Positions 12,760 to 24,712 of a stretch of 64,000 nt of DNA are shown here, in pieces. How positions within the stretch are numbered: the first letter of the stretch is position 1; each line of letters begins with the position of its first letter. The position numbers were made by a program, and so were the translations under genes. Below the pieces are notes generated by a model. That model made no database searches. It was not told the DNA's origin and saw nothing but the letters and a program-made list of their open reading frames with translations. Source of the DNA: Strigamia acuminata (taxonomy: Eukaryota; Arthropoda; Chilopoda; Geophilomorpha; Linotaeniidae); contig OX442323.1 of NCBI GenBank assembly GCA_949358305.1, forward strand, positions 2,728,001-2,792,000, read 5' to 3'.

Positions 12760-15700
12760 TAAGTGTTGTAGTAAGTGAGAGTGAGAGTCACGACAAGGAT
12801 TAGAATTTGGAAGTTAAAACAGGAAGAATGTTCTGGGGAAAAGGATCGGCTGATAGAACTTAACAAATGAGTTGTTGCCAAGATTCTTTACTGATTTGTC
12901 ATTAATCATTACAGAGTTTGATGAAGTTAGAAAAGTTTGTTTTGGAGATCAAATCTTTTGATGCCATCTGCACTTGGTTAAGCTTATGGTGACAGAGTAC
13001 CATCAAACCGAGGCTTAACGACCACAATTCAACTTGTTTACGATGATTGACTCGACATTTACGAGGAATATCTTCCCTAAAAATTCCTTTTACTGTAATT
13101 GGTGTTACCTTATACATAATAAAATTCAGCATATAATTGCAATTCGGAAGCCTTTAAAAATACTTGCACTTGTTGGAGTTAAGAAAGTGACAGGAAGAAG
13201 CAGAAGAGGGTGGGACCAAGTACTCTTGGACAACCTTGTGAAAAGTGCGACCTCATGGTAATAAATGGAGAGGGTTTTACCTAATTGACCGTTAGGGATT
13301 CTGGAAAAATTGTGGCCAGGACAAAACAGATACTGTAACATAAAAGAAGCAATGAGCTGTATAATGTCTAACTCAGTGGTTCCCGAACTGAGTGCCTGTC
13401 ATGGCATCAATAAATTGTTTGTAACTTTTGTGATAATGCGCATTTAATTTTTTATAAATAATCGCACCAATTGCAAGTGTCAGGTGTGCATTATAGAACT
13501 ATGGTTTGACTTGGATGCCGTGGAAAAATCTTGAAACATTATGCAGTGTTAGGCTTCACTGCATTATCCACTACCTGTTAATTTCTGACGCTGTTCCCAC
13601 AGCGCCCCCTGTATTTTCACCTGTCAATAAATCATTGTAAATTTCAGTCTTATGCAAATGAGTCCAGTTTCATTCCACTCTCCACCAATGTACAATTTTG
13701 ATTGAAAACACATCACATTAAATGCGCCGTAAACCGAAAATCGGAGAAAAAGGTCCGGGGAGTAAACATAGAGTGTAAACTAGTGGGTGCAAATTCAATT
13801 TATTTTGGGATATGTGTGGGGTAAAATGGGGATCCAATAATATATTTCTGCTTGGATGTACTGTGATTGAGGGGTTTGGTTTGGAGTCCGTCCGTCATAG
13901 CACGAGGTTTTGAACATAGTATTGATTGTTATCTTGATCTCAAGAGCCACGGTGCTACTGCAGTTCTTACTTCTGTTAACAAAGGGAATGAAGTCTACAT
14001 GATGCCCCTAGAGTACCATAAATAAAGGATGATAACCTTATAACAGGCTTTTCTCTTTTATTGTTTATGTGCAGTGGGTGTGACATTGGCAGATCTTATA
14101 GTGCTTTTTGTTTTGTGTGTTGCTTATTTACAGTGAGTAGATATAATTACTGTAGAAGATTTTATTTATAAGGATTTTTGGAAGATCTGGATTTCTTAAG
14201 AAACTAGTAATTGCCTGCAAATAATATTTAATCCTTTTATAAAAATATTTACACCTTTTTGGGTGCAACTGCAACAATCTTCTTGAATAGGAAAACTTAT
14301 TTTGGTTTCCTGTGTTTTGCTGGAAATTCTGACCTTGTTTGTTTATTAAAATAATTTGACTGTTTTGTATACTGTTCATTTATATATTCAATTTTGAAAT
14401 TAATGCCCTTTATAAATCCCAGCGTAACTTTAAATTGGCTTTTCTGAATTTTATCAAAAGTGCTTCTACGTAGTATACTTCCAGATTTTATCAAGCAGAC
14501 AGCATGTGGCGCAAGTGGTCAAATGCAAGTAATGTTCTTTTGATTTGTGTCACCTTTGATCCAATATGAAAATCTCGTGTGTGGGTCTCTCCCGCCGGGT
14601 GGGTTGTTTTGTAATCTCATGACCCAGAACGTGACTTGGTCACTTCCGGTTCGGCCAGCAACACGTGCAGATTGTGCGATACGAGCGATTATGAATAAAT
14701 GACTTAAATCTCCAATAATCGAGGCGAATTCTTTCCAACGATTTCCAATAAGTAATACGTGATTAAAAAAAGTGGTCACGACAGCAGTGTCACCTAGTGT
14801 GAAAATTTCAAAAAATACACTAAAAGCAGTTTTGCATTCCAAAAGTCGTGTTTCAAGTGTTTTATAGGTGTTTGGGCTTTTGCTTTGTGAAGTTAAAATA
14901 CACAAAAACTTTCACTTGAAACACGACATGATTTAATCAATCAAACGACATTCGAAAAAATGATCGGGATAATATTTGCAGACGTAATTTGGAAAGACGA
15001 GGATGCAAATTCTGGAGAATGATTGAATTTGGAATAAGTTGAGAAATCAAGCTACAGAGAGGATTGTTTGCTCGAATAATTTCCTGTGTAGCATTTTTGT
15101 GTCGCAGCTCTCCAACTAAAACCATGATTTTACTCCCTACAACAATCACGATGGAATTTACTACTGGGCATCAAAAATTCAGAACTGCCATGCATTTATT
15201 TATTTACTACCTTAAACTTTCACAAAAATGAGCCTTTCCTTTTCTTTATTCCTGCGAATAAAATTCTCCAGTAATCATTCCAAAGGGGATCATCATTTTG
15301 GTACAGCAAACAGCACTTCGGGGATCTTTTAACCTCTACCTTTGGTCTGAAGGAATGGCACTGCAATCTTTCTTTGTGACAAATAAAAGAGAAGTACCTT
15401 TGGTTCCAAATGATGACATATCTGGCTCTAGTGTTGGTTTAATGGTTGAAACTATACACGTGTTTTACTTGAGTGATCTTTTTCATGGAAATAAAGGCTG
15501 AATTAATGTCAACTTTCTTTAGAAATATGGTAATCTTGAGAAATTGACTTTGAGATGCTTTTAACAGGCCCTTAAAAGTTATTAGCCTCATACCACATGC
15601 CCAAATTTTATTACAATAGCAGTTTACTTTTAGATGCAAGATCTGTTTAAAAATTGCAAAATCTAGTTAGTACAGTCTATATTTAACCTAAATTTTAATT

Positions 15701-16960
15701 AGGTTGTTGTTCTTTTAGTACTTGTTGGAGCACAAACTAGTTATTGGCGATTCGAGCCATGGCTATCTCATTAAGTTTGTATATGGTGCCTTTAGGGATG
15801 TATGTGTATGCTCTAATAAAGACCTACAAGTAAAAAAATAACATGGCTGCTGGACACAAATTGGGATCATTAGTTTGGGTTGCAGTAGCAATTTATTTTT
15901 GATGTTTTTGTTTTGGATGTCCAGTTTATATTGAAACTTGTCTGAAGTGGGTTTTAAAGTTTATAAAATGGTTCAAGAGGATCCCAAATATACTGACTTG
16001 CATTTAAAGTGTATTTAAATCATTATAATCTACCAAGGAATATATTAAAATCTTTTACAATTGAATTAAAATTTAAATTTAAATTTAAGATGTGTACAAG
16101 TTTATAAATTGCAGCAATACTCAAAGCAATCTAAACTTAATTCTATCAGAAAGCTCAAAATTGCAAGGTGATTAATGACTTTAGTAATCATTAAAACAAA
16201 ATCACTAGAAAATTCAATTATTGAGATTCAGTTTGATTGTAACAACAATTTTCTAGCCTAATCAAGTTGTGATTACTTCCATTTGTTTCCAGGGAACAAT
16301 TAGAAGCAAGAAACATCAGCAATTAATGATAATCAAATGGTAATTTTTTTTTAATTTTAATGCAAGGAAATGATTAAACACTCAAGAATAAGAGTTTCTG
16401 TTGTAATGGTTTTTGATGTTTTCAAATATGTTTAGATTAATGTAAGTCTTTTAAATCCTTATTTCAATTTGAATATGTATGAGGTAATTCAAATTAGATG
16501 GGCTTACCTTTTTTCTGCTTTTTTTTTCTTCTTTTACTTCAAATGTTGAGTGAATTTTCTCTTAATTCTTCATTTCATAATCCTGAAATAAAGAAAGGAC
16601 ATTGAATTTTAAATTTAAATGACAAAATGCAAGTTTGCTTAACATTTTGAGGTATTATTATAATTTATTATAATTTGTGGGTTATAAATTTCCATTTTTT
16701 TAATGTATGGGATGAAATGAAATTATAATATTTAGTATTGTGTAAAACACGAAGCACAGATTATGCAAACTTCAATTAAGCGAATGACCGGTTAAGCAAT
16801 CGACTACTAAGTGAATGACCGGTTATCTGAACAGCAGTGATGGATTTTGATATATTTTTTAATCAATATTCAATTAGTTTTAACTATTTCTATCGATTTT
16901 TTACTTCCATATACAGTTGTGTTCAATAAACTGGATTTTTACTGCATGTTGGCAATTGAA
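12760..16960. other. Intergenic AT-rich DNA
   Basis: No gene is supported. The longest frame here (128 codons, minus strand, 14519-14905) has no recognisable domain or splice sites. A hAT-like left end (CAGTGGTTCCCGAACT near 13375) has no matching right end. Confidence 0.5.
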
Positions 16961-17116
16961 ATTGTGAATAATTTCATATTTTACCACTAGGTGAAACACC
17001 AGAAAACAACAGTTTTGTCTTCAGGGATCCTTTCATAATTATGTGGTCATATCATGTTGATTTCATGTTGATTTCTAGTGTTTCACCTAATGGCAAAATA
17101 TAAAATTATTCACAAT
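16961..17116. mobile_element. Foldback MITE, family 1 copy 1
   Basis: ATTGTGAATAATTTCATATT (16961 on) pairs with its complement ending at 17116. The GGTGAAACACCAG region pairs with the inverted GTGTTTCACC. A second, better preserved member of the same family lies at 21366-21537. The shared flanking block (GGCAATTGAA before the left arm) shows the family extends slightly beyond the hairpin. Confidence 0.7.
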
Positions 17117-18189
17117 ACACTACACAAACAAACGGGTTATGTCTCTCAATTAGTTTGGATAATCGTTCTACTGTATCTGCGTTGATGAATCCAGTGTTAT
17201 TCTGCTTCATAAATTCATCAAATTTCATAAATGTGATTATGTAAATCTTGCAAACTAGTAATACTAATTTTTTCAAACATTTAAAACTTGTAAAATTTGT
17301 TTTTGAAAACAAAATTATCCTTTAAAACTCTTTAAGTTGTGTGTACACTCCTTATAAAGTTATAAATTTTCTTTTTTACAACCTTAATAAACTTATAAAA
17401 TTAGCTTATGAAAACCAAAAATTTCATCATATTTTCTCCACTTTATTGCAGCATTTGTGAAGCCAAAACCCAGATAGTGAAACCTAATGGAACAAAGTGT
17501 GTTTGCACAAGATTAAACTTGGTAAGTGAAAATAAGTATGCAAAATATGTTTAAATATATCTATAGCGCATTCAAAAAGAAGATTGCCTGTATTAACAAT
17601 TCAAAGCTGCAAACCTCCAACAAAATGAATCGAGCAATTTATTTATTTATTCATTTTTTCCTGCGCCAAAATTAAAAATTTGTGCATCCTCTGTATAAAT
17701 AGAAAGCAGTTGAGTGGCTCGAGTAATTTCTACATTGGTGGTCTTTTGCTCTTTGCCACTTTTGATTAGACTTTGTGAAGGTGCAATTTGCATCAAAGCC
17801 AATTTCAAGATTGACTTATTTGCCGTCCCTGCTTAGGTAAATGAAAACAACTTGTCTATTGATTGAAATGTCAATGTAAATTAACTAGAATTACTATTGA
17901 AATCCACATATGAAATTGTACGGTACATGGAAATGAAGGAGTCACGAGAGATCAAAGCAGTTAATAACAGTGTTGAAATACAGAAAGAAGGAAAAAAAGA
18001 AAACTTTATGCTGTGTTCATTTAGTGACTTAACGAAGTAAATTCTAGATTGAAAACACTAAAAACAAAAACTGGCTACCTACAACAAGTGATAACAATAG
18101 CCAACAGCAGGCGCAGAAGAGGTAAGTCACTATTATATGTCAAAGAATTCAATTCAATTCCACTTAATTTTAACACTAAGGATAAAGTA
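17117..18189. other. Intergenic DNA
   Basis: Nothing recognisable beyond AT-rich sequence. No supported coding region. Confidence 0.5.
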
Positions 18190-18405
18190 ATTTCTTTGTT
18201 CGATTGTGAGTCTTCTCAAATGTTCTCTTTTTGCGACGCATCTTATGCGAATGACCAAGATGAGCGAAAGAGTTTCGGCGGTTTTGTGGTGTCGTTGGGA
18301 GGCGTACCGATAAGTTGGTCATGTCGTAAGCAAAGAACAACCTCTTTATAACTATAAGGAGGAGTTTGTTGGAGCGGTTTCATGTGTGCAATCAGAAACT
18401 CTGTA
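18190..18405 (+). pseudogene. Ty1/copia RNase H fragment
   Basis: The frame from about 18190 encodes an FCDASYAND core, then DERKS, a G-G-hydrophobic stretch and ISWSCRKQ. This is the typical start of the RNase H domain of Ty1/copia polyproteins (family pattern D-A-D-x-A, D-R-K-S, I-x-W-x-S-K-K-Q). A stop occurs at 18349. The homologous reading (KEEFVGAVS, matching the copia E-A-E-Y-x-A segment) continues in the next frame from about 18353, so a frameshift has broken it. No reverse transcriptase or integrase remains nearby and no LTR was seen. It is a dead fragment. Confidence 0.7.
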
Positions 18406-18702
18406 TAATGTTGTGTAGATCTGTTTTGTGTTTGATGGTTAAGTGATAACTATATCATTGCCATGTAAATCTTATTTATTGTTACTTAGTTTTCACTCAC
18501 TAGAGTACTTTCTCTATGGGTGATTGTTGTGTATTTTCTCAAGCCATGTTCTCTTCTTACGGAATAAATATCTGTTCATGTTCTTCATCTTGCTGAGTGG
18601 ATTCCTTGCTGCATTTGGGCATTTAATCGTGGTAATTACGATCCTGGACTCTAACAGTTCGTCCTCTTATTTGCATTCTTTCAAGTTGACTTTTCAGAGA
18701 TA
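18406..18702. other. Intergenic DNA
   Basis: No feature identified. This could include the decayed tail of the copia element. Confidence 0.4.
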
Positions 18703-18710
18703 CCATACAG

Positions 18711-18949
18711 CAGGGGTTCCCAAACTTTTTAGCATCGCGACCCACACTTCATCTACCGGTGCATTAAATTTTTCAAAAATAAACTACTTAAAAGAAAAAA
18801 AGAAAGAAAAGAAAAGAAATTTTGCATAAAATTTTACATAAGTTTGCAAAAAATAATTTTAGTGCACTATTTTAGGGGGGGGGGGCGTCATGTCTAGAAG
18901 TTAGATTGTTACAATTGTGCCGTTGCGCCCCACAGTTTGGGAAACGCTG
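18711..18949. mobile_element. hAT-type non-autonomous element with TSD
   Basis: The left end CAGGGGTTCCCAAAC and right end GTTTGGGAAACGCTG are inverted and match the hAT terminal consensus (CAGxGGTTCCCAAAC). They are flanked by an 8-bp target duplication, CCATACAG (18703-18710) and CCATAGAG (18950-18957), with one mismatch. hAT transposases make 8-bp duplications. At 239 bp with a G run near 18876, it has no coding capacity. Confidence 0.8.
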
Positions 18950-18957
18950 CCATAGAG

Positions 18958-19238
18958 CTTAGAGAAGTCAGTGAGGAGAGCCCGAGTTGCTTTAAACTCG
19001 TAAAAGGTCCTGCAGTTTGTCAACGGCGTTAATTAACAGTGCTTTAACTGCTCTTTATAAAGTAAACCTGCATAAAAATCACTTTGCACGAGGGGCAAAG
19101 ACAGAATGCTCAGCAGCTGCGCTCAAATCTCATTAGTACCAAGTGTTGAGCTGTGATGTGTTTTCCACGTGTTTAGTATAAAAATTGAATTTTAGACGCT
19201 AAGAGATGCATTTTTATATCGTTTTGAGGGGGTTTCTT
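18958..19238. other. Spacer between mobile elements
   Basis: No gene or repeat recognised. Confidence 0.4.
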
Positions 19239-19428
19239 CATTTCGTCGCCCTTCATTTCGTCGCCGTGTCATTTCGTCGCCGTTTTTGGCGACGAAATGA
19301 CACCCAAAACGGAAAAAGGACGACGAAATGAAGGGCAACAAAATGATACGGTTGAACAAACAAAACAACCCAATCTGAACGGAAGGGCGACGAAATGACA
19401 CGGCGACGAAATGAAGGGCGACGAAATG
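19239..19428. mobile_element. Foldback element, CATTTCGTCGCC repeats
   Basis: A 43-bp arm (19239-19281), itself three copies of CATTTCGTCGCC with short linkers, is perfectly inverted at 19386-19428. A further inverted copy immediately follows the left arm (GGCGACGAAATGACAC from 19288), giving a nested hairpin. Degenerate copies lie near 19321-19352 and one near 19936, so the full element may reach about 19950. Perfect arm identity suggests recent origin or gene conversion. Confidence 0.75.
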
Positions 19429-20006
19429 AGAGAATCAATAAAATACACTAGGAAATCACCAAATTATTAAAAACAAATGTAAACTAAGTTCAATAAAAGG
19501 CAAAACAATGACGATTGACGAAAATCGCTCGTAACACTCGAATGAGACACTAAAACAAAAAACTAAGTACATCAAGTGAAAGTACAGCCCAGAAATATTA
19601 GAAAACGATGAAAATAAATATCCAAAACAACATTTATCAATCAAAACGAGATGTTAAAACACGCCGCAACAGGTCGACTAAAAACAGAAAAATGACTTAA
19701 CTGCCAAAAGAAAACTGTACTGAAACTTGACGAAAATAGTGCGAAATTCAAATACAACACACAGAAACAAACTAAAATGCACGGGAAAACAAAGCAATGA
19801 AGAATAATGAATATTAGACATTAAAACATTTGAATAGAATCAAAAAATGTAATTTTCTAGCAGTTCAAAACAAGAGAAAGAGAGAAAATTAAACTAAAAG
19901 TAATAAAAGCAATAAAAATGTCACAACAATGACATGGCGACGAAATGATATGGACCCCGTACGTTTTGAGAGGTGATAGGTGCATTTTTGGGTTGACATG
20001 ATTCAA
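19429..20006. other. AT-rich DNA, possible interior of the foldback element
   Basis: Non-coding, A-rich. A single GGCGACGAAATGATATGG near 19936 links it to the element at 19239. No other feature. Confidence 0.4.
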
Positions 20007-20469
20007 TACCGTACTGCCTTGAACAATGGCCGGGCGCAATTAAGCGCCGGCTCTTGATTAAGCGCCGGCTCTTGATTAAGCGCCTGGCAACCGCCAGCAG
20101 AAAAACCAATAAGCGCCTGCCTCAAATAAACGCCAAGCGTGTTTATACTCTGGGTCTGATTACGTACGAATAACGTTTTTAACCTCATTCGTACTGTACA
20201 CGTGACGTACGGTACGAATGAGGTATTTAACACGCCTTCATGGCTAAACTGCTGCATTCTGAACCATTAATACAGTTATATGGCTCGAATTTAGGTTGCA
20301 TGCAGTGAAGATTGCATTGGAAAACACTCGTATTAATAATTTCGGTACTTTTCAACTTTTTTTTTGGATAACCGCCTGGCTTGAATAATCGCCCGGCTTT
20401 GAATAAGCGCCTGGCGGGCGAGTCCAAAAAAAAATAAACGCCCGGGCCATTGTTCAAGGCAGTACGGTA
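20007..20469. mobile_element. MITE with 30-bp TIRs and AAGCGCC subterminal repeats
   Basis: The left end TACCGTACTGCCTTGAACAA (20007 on) is mirrored at the right end (to 20469) over about 30 bases with one indel. Both subterminal zones carry tandem degenerate copies of a (T)GAATAAGCGCC(T)GGC type motif (about five copies left, three right). An internal 13-bp inverted pair ACCTCATTCGTAC/GTACGAATGAGGT flanks a GTACACGTGACGTAC block near 20190-20225. Non-coding. Confidence 0.75.
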
Positions 20470-21365
20470 ATATTTTTTTTTCGATATTTTAGTGGGAAGT
20501 TGGAAAATTGAGAGTTTTAGTTGTGCAAGTTGTATTGGATTGTAAGACTCACACTTAAAATTCTAAATTTTCCGGTATGAGTAAAAGTTCACGTATTTGG
20601 ACTGAGAGCAGACGTTGGTCTGCGTGGAATGCAGAAGTATGACAAAGCAGGTTTCTTTCGCTCTGACTTCAACTGATACATTTACAGTAGACGAAAACTG
20701 CATTTTTGGTGCAAAAATGATACTTTTGGATGAAAAAGTCCATTTTGTAGTGTACATTTGTCACGGGATCATTTAGAATAAAAATGTGATTATATAATTA
20801 TGTGTCACTGAGTGAGTCTTCAAGTATGGTGCCAATATGTTGTTGTTGTTGTTTTTTAAATTATTAAACATCTAATCTAATATAAAGTATCACTTTCAGT
20901 TGTTTCTTTCTTCAGGTTTCTCAGTTAATCAACTTTTTTACTCGATACACTTAATTAACTGCAGGTTGCATTTTATTGACTGGGATAAACCCTTGCAGTA
21001 ACTTTTTTTTATAGCTTAGCTTGATTAAGCTTTGTTCCCATATTCCAATCTGTTCAGTGGACATGAAGAAATTTGTGATGAGTAAGCAGAATGGGGGAAC
21101 ATGCATCAATCACATCAGTATCAGTAATAAACCAAAATTTCACTCGCTTCACTCATTTGATAAACCACGCAGGTAAAAAAAAAATAGTGTAGAACTCATT
21201 TATTAAACCTGACAACAAAATATTCTCAATTTTATTTCATTTTTTTTTGTATAATTTAATTTCAAATATTTAAAGTTTGCGAAAAGTGAAACAAATGAGA
21301 TAAAGTTATTAAAGCGCATGTGCAGTTGGTGTTCAAAAAATCTGGATCCTCACTCCATGCTGGCA
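20470..21365. other. Intergenic DNA
   Basis: No supported gene or repeat. Open frames under 70 codons lack motifs. Confidence 0.45.
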
Positions 21366-21537
21366 ATTGAAATTGTGAGTAATTTTGTATTTTGCCACTA
21401 GGTGAAACACCAGACATCAACAGTAGATAATACTTGTATAACACTTGTATCGCAGACAAGGATATACAAGTATTATCACCTGTTGATGTCTGGTGTTTAA
21501 CCTAGCGGCAAAACACAAAATTACTCACAATTTCAAT
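21366..21537. mobile_element. Foldback MITE, family 1 copy 2
   Basis: The arm at 21366-21422 (ATTGAAATTGTGAGTAATTT...) is complementary to 21481-21537 with few mismatches. Inner segments (AGATAATACTTGTATA / TATACAAGTATTAT) also pair, so almost the whole 172 bp forms one hairpin. It shares arm sequence, including CTAGGTGAAACACCAGA, with the copy at 16961-17116. Confidence 0.8.
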
Positions 21538-24335
21538 GACGGATCTTTACATTGGGAATTGTCAATAGAATAACGGAGTCAGTAAAACTTGTTGACTTGT
21601 TGGTCATATATCTGATTCAGTGTTGCCACTGTATCAGTACATGGCTTGAAGCTACTTAAAATAAAGAAAGTGAAAGATTAAACTTATCTCAAATCGTATT
21701 AGCATTTAAATGCATCTTTTTTTTAGGTTAATGAGAGTGATTTGTGCAATGGCATAGTGCCACAAAACATTACATGGTGTTATCTGCTCAGGACTTAAGA
21801 GAGGTAATGGACTGTTTATATGGTGGTTGATTGCAAAAGTTTTTTTTTTGTGGTTTTTGTTGTTGTAACTTGAGATAGTTGCCACCATGATTCTCTTTAC
21901 TTTATTGTTTTGTGGATGAGTGGCCAGTTGGTGATAACTGATAAGGCTTGTTTGGACAAGAAATTGGAAAATGTAGAATTTGGAAAAAAATCAATTCAAA
22001 GTAAAAGTTTTGTTCTGTTAACACTCATACAAAAATACATGTGTGGGCATTTGGTTTAAAATAGATAAATAAATAAGATAAGATAAGATAAACAATTACA
22101 GTAGTACCCACATGGTAAAAAAATATATTGCAAGGTATTGCAGTGTATTTTAAAATGCATTAAGTTTTGGAAGAATGATTAATTTATTAAGAAATGCATT
22201 CTCCAATATTATTATTTAACAAATATGAATACATTGTCAGTGCATTGTCATTGCATTGTTCTACTGAGTGGTTTAAAGATTTGGAAATTAGAATGCAATC
22301 CTCTATAAACAGCCATAAACCTAGATCTTCCAGTGATAATGCATTGAGTAATAAGATATTATTATTCATATTTTGCAGATGAAAACAAGGATGAGATCAT
22401 TACTGAAGTACATAAAGTGTTGTAGTTATGCATTCCATTCTTAATAAAGGTTGTGGCATTTCAGTTAAGAGCAAACATGAACCAGCTTTGCGGAAGCTTG
22501 GAATTTGTTATTGCATTTGTAATTGAAGATTTTAAAGAAGTTGAAGAAGATAAACAATTTGGCATTGATAGAAATGGTATCTTTTATTGTTATTAAACTG
22601 CATTTCGCATTGTTTATTGGGCATCCAGTAGTTGAGTTTGATTATTTTTGATGCCCCACTGTTCCAGGAAATTTACCCAATCAAGTAACAAACATGGAGT
22701 CATAGAAGGAGAAAGATATGAGCCTAAACTTTATGTAATGACTTGTTTTAACCACCGAGCCAATAAAAAATATTATTATGGGGGTTTTGATCATTGGTCA
22801 TAAAGTCAAGCACTTTTATCCATGGCAAAAGACGGAGAATGGCTCGAGAAGTGTGCATGTTGAAATGGACCAAGTGGAGTTTTATGTTTGTTGGATGAAT
22901 GAACCCCCCTTTGAGATGATGGTCGTATAAGTGGGCTATGAGCAAGACAGGCAAGTGGCATTCTGGAAGCAATGGAAATATCGAAATGATGTCATGATTA
23001 AGGGACTGGAATTTACAAGGGGTAATTTAGACATTTATTGTCTGGCTGTAGAACTTGTAATCAAATGGAATCGTCGACAAAATAAAAGATTTAATTCACA
23101 TGTACTTACAAAAGTTAAAGAAGCCTAAATCAGGCCAATGTGCTCACAGAATTTAAGCATCGGAGTTTGTTCACGCTTAAATTGCTGCACAGTGAAGCCA
23201 TCACTTACGTTGAACAATATCGTCAAGATCACTAGCAAAAATATGTTTAAAAAGTAAAAAGGGCCATTTTACATGCTGGGGGTTTATATTTTGGGTAGGG
23301 GCTGATAATATGTTCACGTATGAGCATTAATACATAAGGATCTAGTTCTTCTTTGGCTGATCGTTAACTTTAATCTGTAAACTTATGCGTGTGAATGCAA
23401 CGCTTTTATGGGATTTGCTGAGGCAACCAGATTGAACATTACTAAAAATTTCTATCTGTACGCGCACATAAATGGCGAAAAATATCTAACAAAATTACAA
23501 AAACAAGTAGAGATTGAACGTTGAAACACCATCAAATATGAAATTCTCCTGAAATTTTATGTTTTATGTAGTTAAAATTTAATTTGTAGTTTTATTTCAT
23601 TTTCTAAATTGAAGCTGGAGTGGCAAAGAGGGAATAGAGATGTTGTTTTATCTCGTGCTGTGATTCGGCTTAAAATTCACAGTTCGGATGCCGTAAAATT
23701 GTCTTCGTCCTAAAATCAAAAGTTAAATAGGCTTATGTCTAAATAATAAATATTTTTAGTGGTAATAATTCAAATATAAATTAATACATTTTAGATCAAC
23801 ACACTCGTTAGGACAACTAAGGTCACAGTGGCATTATCTCACAAATAGCAGGTCAGAGATAACAAAGGACAAGGCCAAGGTGTGAATGAATCTGTTGTCC
23901 ATTTTCATGTTTAAAGATACGAATAAATCTACACTAAAATGATAAAAGTTAATTTATGGCTTGCTGGATGTGGTGTTCCACTTTTCTTTTGGGTGTCCAC
24001 GACTGCTATCTTTACTTCATCACAATAAATGGTTGATTTCTTTTAAAATAATTCACTTGTAGATAAACTACATTAAAGTCGATGGAAGTAAGCTGACCAT
24101 AGTGCAAGATGGTTCTTGGAATTACAGGTTAAGGTCATGCCCATACACCCACACAACACCAATAGGATCAATTCTCACTCATTTTAGTATTGGCCTTCAT
24201 TATAACAAGGTTTGATCGTAATAACAGGGTATGGCAATATTCACTTGTTTGCAAGAAACAATTTTAGACTTTTATCGGGTGCAAAAAAATGAGATTTAAT
24301 GTTTGAATTTAGTTTTAATTAATTAAAGGCTGGAG
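21538..24335. other. Intergenic DNA
   Basis: No credible gene. A short GATAA tandem run lies near 22077-22091. A minus-strand frame at 22748-22972 faintly resembles a decayed integrase zinc-binding region but is too weak to call. Confidence 0.45.
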
Positions 24336-24508
24336 TGTCCTACTCCATAGGTCAATCTTGACCAATCATAATGTTTCGGCGCTTTTAAGAGCAGCGCCAC
24401 CTATCTGTTAAAATTTGAATAAACACTCTGTTAACTTTACAATGGCCGGCATGTCGTACTTCTTGACCAGCAACATTATCTACAACCATCAAGCATAAAT
24501 ACACAACA
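24336..24508 (+). repeat. Probable 5' LTR of Ty3/gypsy element
   Basis: The segment begins TGTCCTACTCC and ends AACA, contains an AATAAA-type signal (GAATAAACAC near 24418), and is followed two bases later by a TGGCGACGAGGGGGATCG block (24511-24528) in the position of a primer-binding site. The 173-bp length suits the short LTRs of some Ty3/gypsy lineages. The 3' LTR is not visible because of the assembly gap, so the boundary is inferred. Confidence 0.5.
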
Positions 24509-24712
24509 ATTGGCGACGAGGGGGATCGCAATCGACGACCCACAACCAGATGCTGCTTCGTATCTACTTTTTGTGAGTTTTTTGTGACTTTGGATGAACT
24601 TTTTCGCCGTTTTTGACCGTCGCTGACCACGCCGTCCCTGAAGTAGGCCTAGTCGTTCTGTGCTTTGAATTTTCGTGTTTCTCGTGTCATATTCCGTCTC
24701 CTTGCCATCAAG

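Noticed and set aside
13373-13400. hAT-like left end CAGTGGTTCCCGAACT
   Set aside because: No inverted right end or 8-bp duplication found downstream.
14519-14905. 128-codon minus-strand frame
   Set aside because: No motif or splice context. Part (…AQSARVAGRTGSDQV…) resembles translated repeat or tRNA-like sequence rather than a protein family.
22748-22972. Minus-strand frame faintly like a BEL/Pao integrase zinc-binding region
   Set aside because: Only a weak HH-x-GG-like resemblance, no cysteines in place and no flanking pol sequence. Too uncertain to call.
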